From: Plantactinospora mayteni
GTDB lineage: Bacteria; Actinomycetota; Actinomycetes; Mycobacteriales; Micromonosporaceae
Direction of reading: 5' to 3'
Assembly: GCF_016862935.1 (NCBI RefSeq)
Contig: NZ_BONX01000056.1
Location: forward strand, 1-64,000
DNA length: 64,000 bases
Shown one piece after another: positions 1 to 7,453 of this stretch; position 1 is the first letter of the stretch, and every line of letters begins with the position of its first letter. Position numbers and translations under genes: made by a program. The notes below the pieces were generated by a model. It saw nothing but the letters and a program-made list of their open reading frames with translations. It did no database searches and had not been told where the DNA came from.

Positions 1-2273
1 CCGGCAGCGGCAACGGAACCGGAAGCGCTGGCGACGTCGGCGGGACCGGGAGTATCGGCGGCAGTGGTGACATCGGCGGGACGGGGAGCGGGACCCGGAG
101 CGCTGGCGGGGGTGCTGGCGCGGCGACCGGTGGTGGGGACGGCGAGGCCGGTGGCGGTACCGAGGCGCATCCGTGGGCGGCGAGCCGGTTTCATCCGTAC
201 CGGATGGTGGCCGGTGGGCCACCGGTGGCCGACGACCAGGTGGTGCTCACCGCTCCGACCGACCGGCGGCCCGGCGACACCGTCGTCGTGTCCACCGTGG
301 ATGGTCCACGGCGCTTCACGGTCAGCGGTGTCGTCGAGACCGCCGCCGGCCCTGCGCTGTACGTCACCGGGCCCACCGCCGCCCGGCTGGCCCGGGGCCG
401 GGTGGCTGCGGTGGCGGTGTTCGCCGCACCTGGCACCGACCCCGAGGCACTGGCCGGACGGGTGACGGCCACCCTGAGCGGCCGGTATCCGCAGCTACGG
501 GTGCTGACCGGTGCACAGCGGCGCTCCGCCGAACCCGACCCGGACGCCGGGCTGCTGGTGGCGACGGCATCCCTGGTCGGCAGTACCGCCGGACTTGCCG
601 GGTTCGTCTGTGTCATCGTGGTCGCCGGTACGTTCGCGTTCACCGTCGCGCAGCGCCGACGGGAGTTCGCGCTGCTGCGTACCGCCGGTGCCACGCCCCG
701 GCAGGTGCGCCGGCTCGTACTCGGGGAGGCCGCCCTGGTCGGGATGGTGGCCGGGGCGGCCGGCTGCGGCCTCAGCCCGGTCCTCGCCCCGCTCTTCGCC
801 CGCTGGCTGGTCGACAACGGCCTCGCACCCGCCGGTTTCACCGCCCGGCCCGCTTGGTGGCCGCTGCTCGCCGCCTTCGGGCTCGGCCTGCTCGTCGCGG
901 TAGCCGGTGCCGGCACCGCCGCGCGCCGGGCCGGTCGGGTACGACCGATCGAGGCGCTGCACGCCGTCACGGTCGAGCTTCGCGGCGGCACCGTGGTCCG
1001 CTGGATCTGCGGGCTCGGCTGCCTCGGCGGCGTCGTCCCGATGCTGCCGTTCCTGGCCACCCCAGAGGGACCCGCCTACCTGCTGGTGGTGGTGATGCTG
1101 CTGGTCGGAGGCTGCGCGCTGCTGCTGCCCGTACTGGTCCGGCCGGTCGGTCGGCTGCTGACCCCGGGCCGGGGGCCGGTCGCGGTACTGGCCCGGGCCG
1201 GGGTGCGGACGGAGCGCCGCCGGTACGCCTCGACGATCGCCCCGGTGCTGGTCACCATAGGGCTGGCCGGCGGCTCGCTCGCCGGCACCGGGACCATCTC
1301 GGCGGCCGAGGCGGCGAGCCTGCGCGCCCAGCTCACCGCCCCGCTGCTGGTGGTACCCGCCGGGCACGCCAGGCTGCCCGAGCCGGTGGCCCGGGCGGTC
1401 GGGGCGGTGCCCGGGGTGACCGCCGCCGCCCGGGTGAAGACCACCGGCGTGTTCGACGCCGGGCGGAACAACACACTGCGGCAGCGCACCGCCTGGTACG
1501 TCGACGGCCCCGCCGCCGCCCGGGTGGTGCGGCTGCCGGTCGCCGCCGGTTCGCTGCACGACCTGGCCGGCGCGACGGTGGCGGTCAGCGCCTCGATGGC
1601 CGGCGCGGCCGGCTGGCGGGTCGGCGACCAGGCCGAGCTGTGGCTGGGCGACGGCGCGCGGGCCTCGCTGCGGGTGGTCGCGATCCTCGACGACCGGCTC
1701 GGCCTGCCGGACGCCCTGCTGCCCTGGTCACTCACCTCGGCGCACTCCGGCGTCCCGCTGCCGGACTCGGTCTACCTGGGGCTCGCGCCGGGGGCCGACC
1801 GGGCCGGCATCGAGGCGGCGGTCGCCCCGCTGGGCGGGACGGTGACGGAGACCCGGACCCGGCTGGCCGTACTCGACGAGGAGTTCGACCGGCTGAGCCG
1901 GCTGTCGCTGCTGGCGATCCTCGGCATGGCGCTGGTCTACACCGCCATCTCGATCGCCAACACGTCGCTGATGGCGACCACCGGGCGGGTACGCGAGCTG
2001 CTGACCCTGCGCCTGGCCGGCGCGACCCGCCGGCAGATCCTCGGACTGGTCGGCCGGGAGGCGCTCACGGTCGGGTTCGCCGGGGCGGTGTTCGGCGCCC
2101 TGGTGACCGGGGCAACCCTGCTGACGGTACGGATCGCGTTGGGCGGCCACTCCGACACGGTACCGATCCAGGTGCCGTGGTCGGTGCTGCTCGTCGCCGT
2201 CGCGGCCTGTTCGGTGACCGTGTACGCCGCGAGCGTCGCGCCGGCGGCCGTCGCGCTGCGCCGTCGCTCCTGA
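1..2273 (+). CDS. FtsX-family ABC transporter permease (5' end outside window)
   Basis: The frame is open from the first bases (first full codon at base 3) to TGA, about 757 codons, so the start lies upstream. It reads as the second half of one FtsX domain followed by a complete one. A membrane segment is followed by the cytoplasmic motif LRTAGATPRQVRRLVLGEA, and near the C terminus a second copy reads LRLAGATRRQILGLVGREA. An extracellular MacB-like domain lies between. Such permeases pair with an ATPase of the LolD/MacB type and export or extract lipids or lipoproteins; the substrate is unknown. The first 60 or so residues seen are an unusually Gly/Ser/Thr/Ala-rich tract inside the extracellular domain. 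A hairpin follows the stop. Confidence 0.85.
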   Translation, partial: GSGNGTGSAGDVGGTGSIGGSGDIGGTGSGTRSAGGGAGAATGGGDGEAGGGTEAHPWAASRFHPYRMVAGGPPVADDQVVLTAPTDRRPGDTVVVSTVDGPRRFTVSGVVETAAGPALYVTGPTAARLARGRVAAVAVFAAPGTDPEALAGRVTATLSGRYPQLRVLTGAQRRSAEPDPDAGLLVATASLVGSTAGLAGFVCVIVVAGTFAFTVAQRRREFALLRTAGATPRQVRRLVLGEAALVGMVAGAAGCGLSPVLAPLFARWLVDNGLAPAGFTARPAWWPLLAAFGLGLLVAVAGAGTAARRAGRVRPIEALHAVTVELRGGTVVRWICGLGCLGGVVPMLPFLATPEGPAYLLVVVMLLVGGCALLLPVLVRPVGRLLTPGRGPVAVLARAGVRTERRRYASTIAPVLVTIGLAGGSLAGTGTISAAEAASLRAQLTAPLLVVPAGHARLPEPVARAVGAVPGVTAAARVKTTGVFDAGRNNTLRQRTAWYVDGPAAARVVRLPVAAGSLHDLAGATVAVSASMAGAAGWRVGDQAELWLGDGARASLRVVAILDDRLGLPDALLPWSLTSAHSGVPLPDSVYLGLAPGADRAGIEAAVAPLGGTVTETRTRLAVLDEEFDRLSRLSLLAILGMALVYTAISIANTSLMATTGRVRELLTLRLAGATRRQILGLVGREALTVGFAGAVFGALVTGATLLTVRIALGGHSDTVPIQVPWSVLLVAVAACSVTVYAASVAPAAVALRRRS
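3..185 (+). repeat. Glycine-rich low-complexity coding tract
   Basis: Irregular GGC/GGT/GGG-rich repeats encode short runs such as GGTGS, GGSGD and GTGSG within the extracellular part of the FtsX permease. No neighbouring gene has a similar composition. It is in frame, so it is probably a flexible linker or an expansion insert rather than a break. Confidence 0.6.
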
Positions 2274-2284
2274 CCCGGCCGACC

Positions 2285-2339
2285 AGGCGGTGCGGCAGGG
2301 GGCGGTCGTCGCCCTCCGCGTCGGCAGCCCGCACCGCCT
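2285..2339. terminator. Bidirectional hairpin between convergent genes
   Basis: Perfect 11-bp arms (AGGCGGTGCGG at 2285-2295, CCGCACCGCCT at 2329-2339) enclose a second GC stem (GGGCG/CGCCC, 2300-2314). It lies between the permease stop and the convergent SDR stop. No U-tract is present, as is common in high-GC actinomycetes. Confidence 0.6.
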
Positions 2340-2419
2340 CCTCGACGATGGCACCACCGATCCATGGGCCGTTCCGGCGCCGACCTGACCGTCGCCACCG
2401 CCGACGCCAGGAGGAGGGG

Positions 2420-3250
2420 CTAATTGCGGGGCAGGCCCATCGCGGTGCCGATGACCCGGTCGAAGGCGCGGTCGGACAGCAGCCGGCGGGTGGTGATGAG
2501 CGGTTTGGCGGTGAAGCCGATCGCGTAGCGGGTGCGGGGCCGCCGGGCGGTGACGGCCTTGCCGATGGCGTCGGCGATGACCGACGGAGGGGACTGGCGC
2601 TTGGCGATGGCTTCCGAGCGCATCGTTTTCGCGACAGCCGTGATCTGCGGGGCGTAGGCGCTGCCCCGTGCGGTCTCCTCCAGGTGGTCCGCGGCGATGC
2701 CGGCCCACTCGGTGCGGATGCCGCCGGGCTCGATCACCACGACGTTGATTCCGAACGGGGCGACCTCCATGCGCAGGGCGTCGCTGAAGCCTTCGACGGC
2801 GAACTTCGTCGCGTGGTACCAGCCGCCGAGCGGGGTGTGGAGCTTCCCGCCCATCGATGAGACGTTGACAATCGTGCCGGATTTCCGGGCACGCATCTGC
2901 GGCAGGACGAGCTGGACCAGCCGGCCCAGTCCGAACATGTTGACCTCGAACTGGCGGCGGGCCTCATCGATAGGCACGTCCTCGATCGCGCCGTAGGAGC
3001 CGTAGCCGGCGTTGTTGACCAGCACGTCGATGCGGCCGGTCTCGGCGATGATCGTCTCGATGCCGGCGGTCATCGACGCGTCGTCGGTGACATCCATGGC
3101 CAGTGGTCGGATGCCCTCGCCGGCGAGCTTCTGGAGCCGGTCGGTGCGGCGGGCCGCACCGTAGACGGTGTAGCCCAACGACTGGAGCTTGCGAGCTGTT
3201 TCTTCCCCGATGCCTGCCGATGCCCCGGTGACCAGCGCGGTCTTGGTCAT
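2420..3250 (-). CDS. Short-chain dehydrogenase/reductase (SDR)
   Basis: A 276-residue classical SDR of normal length. The N-terminal Rossmann motif TGASAGIG (residues 8-15) binds NAD(P). NNAG (85-88 region), the catalytic serine in NVSS and the YHATK tyrosine/lysine pair are all present. The ARR after the second strand suggests NADPH preference. Substrate cannot be told from sequence. It is divergent from a TetR gene, with a palindromic operator in the shared promoter, so it is probably the target of that repressor, for example a detoxifying ketone or aldehyde reductase. Stop is TAG. Confidence 0.9.
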   Translation of the reverse strand: MTKTALVTGASAGIGEETARKLQSLGYTVYGAARRTDRLQKLAGEGIRPLAMDVTDDASMTAGIETIIAETGRIDVLVNNAGYGSYGAIEDVPIDEARRQFEVNMFGLGRLVQLVLPQMRARKSGTIVNVSSMGGKLHTPLGGWYHATKFAVEGFSDALRMEVAPFGINVVVIEPGGIRTEWAGIAADHLEETARGSAYAPQITAVAKTMRSEAIAKRQSPPSVIADAIGKAVTARRPRTRYAIGFTAKPLITTRRLLSDRAFDRVIGTAMGLPRN

Positions 3251-3270
3251 GATGACCCCTCCCTGTTAAA

Positions 3271-3310
3271 GTGAATCAGTGTTCAGTTTGTATCATGAAC
3301 CATGATTCAC
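3271..3310. promoter_or_regulatory. Nested palindromic operator between SDR and TetR
   Basis: Outer perfect inverted repeat GTGAATCA (3271-3278) / TGATTCAC (3303-3310) encloses an inner pair GTTCA (3281-3285) / TGAAC (3296-3300). The site is AT-rich against a high-GC background and is centred between the divergent starts. It is the likely binding site of the adjacent TetR protein. Confidence 0.75.
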
Positions 3311-3355
3311 CTTGGCGCAAGTTGCCAGAAGGGTGCCGGCACGTGAGGGGGACGC

Positions 3356-4027
3356 ATGACGACGCCGAGAGGCCGGCGCGCAGACGCGGTGCGTAACCGG
3401 GAGAAGATCCTGGAGACCGCGCGGGCACAGATCACGGAACACGGGCCCGAGGTCGGCATGGTCGAGATCGCCAAGGCGGCCGGGGTTGCCGTCGGGACCC
3501 TGTACCGGCATTTTCCGACCAAGACCGATCTCGTTGCCGCCGTCGTGATGGAACACATCGGACGCCTCGCCGACGCCGCCGAACACGCCTGGGACCGGGT
3601 CGAGAGCGGGCGGTCCGATGCGGGCGAGGAAGTGCTGGCGTTCGTGGGCCGGGTACTCGAAGCCTCGGCCGGTGATCAGGCCGTCAAAGCCGCCGCCCGG
3701 GCGCTGGGCGCCGAACTGGAGTACTCCGAGGACGAGGCCCGGGCTACTCAGGCTCTGGCCCGTCTCGTCGAGGCCGGCAGCGAGACGGGGCTGCTGCGCT
3801 CGGACCTCACCGTCAATGACATCTACCTGCTTGCGACGACCGGCCCCGTCGAGCACCCGGTGGAGGTCCGGGAGCGCTGGCTCACCCTGGTTCAGCCCGG
3901 TCTGCTGCGGGCTGCCGAGAACCTGAAGCTGCCGGGAAGTCGGCAGGACATCGCCGACGGCAGCGGGCGGCACGGCGGCGAGGCACCTGGACCGTACCAA
4001 CCGGCGAGCCCAGAACGGGCGCCGTGA
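3356..4027 (+). CDS. TetR/AcrR family transcriptional regulator
   Basis: 223 residues. The N-terminal helix-turn-helix (about residues 12-58) includes REKILETARAQITEHG and the recognition segment VAVGTLYRHFPTKTDLV, typical of TetR. The C-terminal ligand-binding half is variable. The start is supported by AGGGGGAC seven bases upstream. It is divergent from the SDR gene and probably represses that gene and itself through the nested palindrome between them. Confidence 0.92.
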   Translation: MTTPRGRRADAVRNREKILETARAQITEHGPEVGMVEIAKAAGVAVGTLYRHFPTKTDLVAAVVMEHIGRLADAAEHAWDRVESGRSDAGEEVLAFVGRVLEASAGDQAVKAAARALGAELEYSEDEARATQALARLVEAGSETGLLRSDLTVNDIYLLATTGPVEHPVEVRERWLTLVQPGLLRAAENLKLPGSRQDIADGSGRHGGEAPGPYQPASPERAP

Positions 4028-4050
4028 CGACGGCAACCTGGAGGAGAACC

Positions 4051-4077
4051 CGTCGCGCGGTGGCCCACCGCGCGACG
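4051..4077. terminator. Hairpin terminator between TetR and LysR genes
   Basis: Perfect 13-bp inverted repeat (CGTCGCGCGGTGG then its complement) with a one-base centre, lying between two convergent stops. It probably serves both directions. Confidence 0.7.
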
Positions 4078-4105
4078 AGATCCGGTGCCCGCCACTGTTG
4101 TCGGA

Positions 4106-5020
4106 TCAGGCTGGTGCGAGGGCTTCGTGCAGGTATTGGCTGAGCTTGCGTACCGGCAGCGGTGTGTGGGTGGTCTGTAGTCGGCAGGTGTAGATGTAGC
4201 GGTTCAGACCACGGGTGATGGGGCGGCTGACGATTCCGGGCGGGGCGTCGGCCAGTGCGAGTTCAGGCAGCAGGGCTACACCGAGGCCTGCGCCGACGAG
4301 GTTCAGTACGGTCCGGAAGTCGTCTCCGTCGAACTCGAGCCGTTGCGGACTGCCGGCATCGGAGACCCGGATGTTCGGCAGGCCCTGCGCCTCGACCGGT
4401 GTCGCGATCCATTCCGCAGTGCTGATGCCATCGACGTCGATCTCATTCTCGCCAGCAAGTGGATGGCCCGCGGGCACGACGATGAGCACCGGGTCGGTAC
4501 GGATCAGCTCGCGGTGGATGCCCTTCGGTGGCGGGTCGGCCGCCTGGTCGTAGTCGAAGGTGACCGCGATGTCGAGGTCGCCGCGGAGCAGCGCGTCGTA
4601 GCTTCGCAGTGTCTCGGATTGCTGGAGCCGGACGCTGATCCCCGGGTGCTCACGCCGGAGTCGCGCGAGGGAAGCCGGGACCAGAGTCTGCGCCGCGGAC
4701 ACGAAGGCCCCCACCCGCAGGCTTCCGGCCGCACCGTCGGCAAGCGCACCCAACTCGGCTGACGCCCTGCTCATGGCGGCCCGCACCGACGACTCGGCGT
4801 CGAGTAGGACGGACCCCGCGGCGGTCGGCCGTACCGGTCGGCGCGTGACGACGCGGGCGCCGACGCGGCGTTCCAGCTCCGCGATCTGCTGCGACACCGC
4901 CGACTGGGTGTATCCGAGGAACTCTGCCGCGGCGGCGAAGGATCCCAGGCGGACGACTGCTTCCAACGCGACCAGGGCGCGCGGCTCGATCGGCCATGAC
5001 ATGACGCGAATATTAGCCAC
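4106..5020 (-). CDS. LysR family transcriptional regulator
   Basis: 304 residues, the usual LTTR length. The N-terminal winged HTH (about 10-68) contains LGSFAAAAEFLGYTQSAVSQQIAELERRVG split over two helices, and the remainder is a periplasmic-binding-protein-like effector domain. ATG at residue 1 or residue 7 (MSWPIEP) are both possible starts. Divergent transcription from the PLP enzyme gene is the standard LysR arrangement, so that enzyme is the likely target. Confidence 0.92.
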   Translation of the reverse strand: MANIRVMSWPIEPRALVALEAVVRLGSFAAAAEFLGYTQSAVSQQIAELERRVGARVVTRRPVRPTAAGSVLLDAESSVRAAMSRASAELGALADGAAGSLRVGAFVSAAQTLVPASLARLRREHPGISVRLQQSETLRSYDALLRGDLDIAVTFDYDQAADPPPKGIHRELIRTDPVLIVVPAGHPLAGENEIDVDGISTAEWIATPVEAQGLPNIRVSDAGSPQRLEFDGDDFRTVLNLVGAGLGVALLPELALADAPPGIVSRPITRGLNRYIYTCRLQTTHTPLPVRKLSQYLHEALAPA

Positions 5021-5082
5021 ACTTCTGGCCCTGTTAGAAACAATCGTTTGATCTTATGTTCGGTGGTCCGCATGCTGGCGTC
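5021..5082. promoter_or_regulatory. LysR/PLP-enzyme divergent promoter
   Basis: A 62-bp AT-rich gap holds an AAAC-AATC-GTTT inverted repeat (about 5037-5048) of the kind recognised by LysR proteins. Its position between the two starts fits autorepression plus activation of the enzyme gene. Promoter hexamers are not clear. Confidence 0.45.
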
Positions 5083-6162
5083 ATGGAAGCTTCGCAGTTG
5101 ATCAACGCGATCTCGTCGCTGCCCCGCAAGCGCATCGGGTTCTATCCGACTCCGTTCCACGGTCTGGGTAACCTCTCCACGGCGTACGGCATCAGGCTCT
5201 TCATGAAACGTGAGGACCTGGCCGGGCCAGGAACGATCAGCGGGAGCAAGACGCGCCTGTCCGAGTTCATCCTCGGTCGGGCCCTACAGGACGGGGTGAC
5301 GCATGTGATCACCCAGGGTGTCTATCTCACCAACTCAGGACTGCAGTTCGCGGCCGCCTGCCGCAGCACGGGTCTGACACCGATCCTGTTCCTCACCCGC
5401 GACGCCACCCGGCACGGCGAGATCGAGCAGTACCGCGGCAACCTGCTGCTGAACATGACCATGGACGTCGAGACGCACTTCTTCACCACCAGCGGCGGCG
5501 CCTACTGGGACGCCGAAGAAGACCTGGCCCGAATGAACGACGCCATGCACGCCCGCAAGACCGAACTGGAGGCACAGGGCCACCAGGTCCTGATCGTGCC
5601 GACCGGCGGCGCCCACGAGGACGGATTCGTCGCCCATGCCCTGACCTTCGCCGAGATGATCGAACAGGCCCGAGCAGCCGACGTGGAACTCGACTACGTC
5701 TACCACACCATCGGCACCGGCACCGCCTTGCCGGGAATGCTCGCGGCCAAACTCATCACCGGCAGCCGGGCGCGGTTCCGCTCGATCGCCATCTGCTCCT
5801 ATGACGACGGCGACTGGATGAATCCCCAGATCATCGTCGACCGCACCAAAACAGTTCTCGACCGGCTCGGCGTGCCGGCGCCGGACGACAGGACCATCCG
5901 CGCCGAGATCGACGTCGACCAGCGGTTCATCGGCGAGGACTACGCCGTACCCTCCGCCGAGAGCACTGCGGCGATCCGTGAACTCGCCCGCCACGAGGGA
6001 GTGTTCGTCGGGCCGGTCTACACCGGCAAGGGCCTCGCGGGAATGCTCACCCACGCTCGGGAGGGCCGCATCGAACCCGGCAGCACCGTCGCCTTCCTGC
6101 ACACCGGCGACACCGGAAACCTCTTCGAGATCGGACAGGTGGTCGGCGCCGTCACCGGATAG
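5083..6162 (+). CDS. PLP-dependent enzyme of the D-cysteine desulfhydrase / ACC deaminase family
   Basis: 359 residues from ATG at residue 1 (MEASQLINA); an in-frame ATG nine codons upstream is an alternative. The fold-type II PLP signature is seen: KREDLAGPG then SGSKTRLSEF, where Lys56 would form the Schiff base. Family members usually read GNKxRK here, so the pocket differs. A later IGTGTALPG segment replaces the common SGGTxAG phosphate loop. GGAHEDGF and HTGDTGNLFE near the C terminus fit the family. The likely reaction is PLP-dependent deamination or desulfhydration of a D-amino acid or small amino acid. The divergent LysR gene suggests substrate induction. Confidence 0.8.
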   Translation: MEASQLINAISSLPRKRIGFYPTPFHGLGNLSTAYGIRLFMKREDLAGPGTISGSKTRLSEFILGRALQDGVTHVITQGVYLTNSGLQFAAACRSTGLTPILFLTRDATRHGEIEQYRGNLLLNMTMDVETHFFTTSGGAYWDAEEDLARMNDAMHARKTELEAQGHQVLIVPTGGAHEDGFVAHALTFAEMIEQARAADVELDYVYHTIGTGTALPGMLAAKLITGSRARFRSIAICSYDDGDWMNPQIIVDRTKTVLDRLGVPAPDDRTIRAEIDVDQRFIGEDYAVPSAESTAAIRELARHEGVFVGPVYTGKGLAGMLTHAREGRIEPGSTVAFLHTGDTGNLFEIGQVVGAVTG

Positions 6163-6205
6163 TTCTGGTGGCTCGACGCCGGCGCCCGGTTCGTCCTGCT
6201 CCCAC

Positions 6206-6530
6206 TCATGTCTGCCAACGACTGCTCGCCACCGGCTTCCGCAGCCCCACACCACCCGACGAACTCGCCGCACCAACTGCCGCCACCGGTGAGCTGCCCG
6301 CCATCACCTTCAACGACCGCTTCGCGGTGGCGATGAGCGTCGTCGCGGCGGCGGCGATCCAGAACGGTGTGGCCAGAGCCCGTGTGCGGGCCAGCGCGCC
6401 GCCGAGGAGTGAACCGTCACCGCCACCCAAGGACATCACGACGGGCCGCGGGATTCCACCCGGAGCCAAGCGGAAGGTGGGTGTCGGAGTCCACGCAATA
6501 GCGGCGGAACGGGCCATTGACCGGCTGCGG
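6206..6530 (-). pseudogene. Possible remnant of an MFS transporter C terminus
   Basis: The 388-bp gap between the PLP enzyme and the symporter has no convincing intact gene. On the minus strand one frame reads SLLGGALARTRALATPFW followed by a hydrophobic stretch and KRSLKV, resembling the last two helices of a major-facilitator transporter. A plus-strand frame (6168-6554) overlaps the next start by GTGA but its translation is Arg/Pro/Ala-rich and looks non-coding. Resemblance only; low certainty. Confidence 0.3.
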
Positions 6531-6550
6531 CGTCCCGGTGAAAATGCACC

Positions 6551-7453
6551 GTGAACTCCGCGTTGATCATAGCCAGCCTGCCGATTGCCCTCGGCGTCGT
6601 CATGCTCGGCTTGGGCCTGAGCCTGACGATGGACGACTTTCGGCGGGTGGGCCGGCATCCGAGGGCGGCTGTGGTCGCCCTGTTGTGTCAGCTCGTGGTT
6701 CTGCCGGTGATCTGCTTCGGCTTGGTGCTCGCGTTCCGGCTTCCGCCGGAGCTGGCGGTCGGGATGATGGTGCTCGCCGCGTCGCCGGGTGGTCCCACGG
6801 CCAACCTTTACAGCCACCTGTTCGGCGGGAACGTCGCGCTGAACATCTCGCTCACCGCGATCAACTCGGGGCTGGTCGTGGTCACCCTGCCGATCGTGGT
6901 GAACCTGTCGGCCGGGTACTTCCTGCCTGACAGTGCCACTCTCGGGCTCCAGTTCGACAAGGTGTTGCAGGTCTTCCTCATCGTGGTCGTCCCGGTCGCG
7001 GTCGGGATGCTCCTGCGCACGCGGGCGCCCGAGGTGGCGCAGCGGCTCAACCGCCCGGTCCGTGCGCTGTCCGTCGTGGTCCTGGTCGTGGTCATCGGCG
7101 CCGTGCTGTACGGGGAGCGGGCCAACCTCGCCGGCTATTTCGTCGCGGTCGGGCTGGCGGTGCTGGCCTTCAACATCGTGAGCCTGCTGATCGGCTACGC
7201 GGTGCCGCGCCTCGCCGGGGTCGACCGCCGCGCGGCGATCGCGGCCGGGTTCGAGATCGGCATCCACAACACCGCGTTCACCATCACCGTCGCGCTGAGC
7301 CCGGCGCTGCTGAACAACGCCGAGATGGCCATCCCGGGCGCGGTGTACGGCATCGTCATGTTCTTCACCGCGGCCGCGTTCGGCTGGCTGGTCACCCGCC
7401 GCCGGGCCCAGAAGTCCGTTCCCGGTGCACCGACGCCGGTCGAACTCGGGTGA
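6551..7453 (+). CDS. Bile acid:sodium symporter (BASS) family protein
   Basis: 300 residues, almost entirely hydrophobic with about nine membrane segments. The conserved family core ASPGGPTANLYSHLFGGNVA, with the crossover-helix Gly/Pro and Asn residues, is intact, and a second conserved stretch reads EIGIHNTAFTITVAL. BASS proteins move bile acids, pantoate, keto acids or other organic anions with sodium; the substrate here is unknown. The GTG start is fixed by agreement with the family N terminus. The stop overlaps the next start as GTGA, so it is translationally coupled to the large regulator downstream. Confidence 0.88.
   Translation: MNSALIIASLPIALGVVMLGLGLSLTMDDFRRVGRHPRAAVVALLCQLVVLPVICFGLVLAFRLPPELAVGMMVLAASPGGPTANLYSHLFGGNVALNISLTAINSGLVVVTLPIVVNLSAGYFLPDSATLGLQFDKVLQVFLIVVVPVAVGMLLRTRAPEVAQRLNRPVRALSVVVLVVVIGAVLYGERANLAGYFVAVGLAVLAFNIVSLLIGYAVPRLAGVDRRAAIAAGFEIGIHNTAFTITVALSPALLNNAEMAIPGAVYGIVMFFTAAAFGWLVTRRRAQKSVPGAPTPVELG

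Noticed and set aside
173-2860. 895-codon plus-strand open frame overlapping the FtsX gene
   Set aside because: It is Arg/Gly/Pro-rich, crosses the FtsX stop and the SDR gene, and has no domain. High-GC shadow of the real frames.
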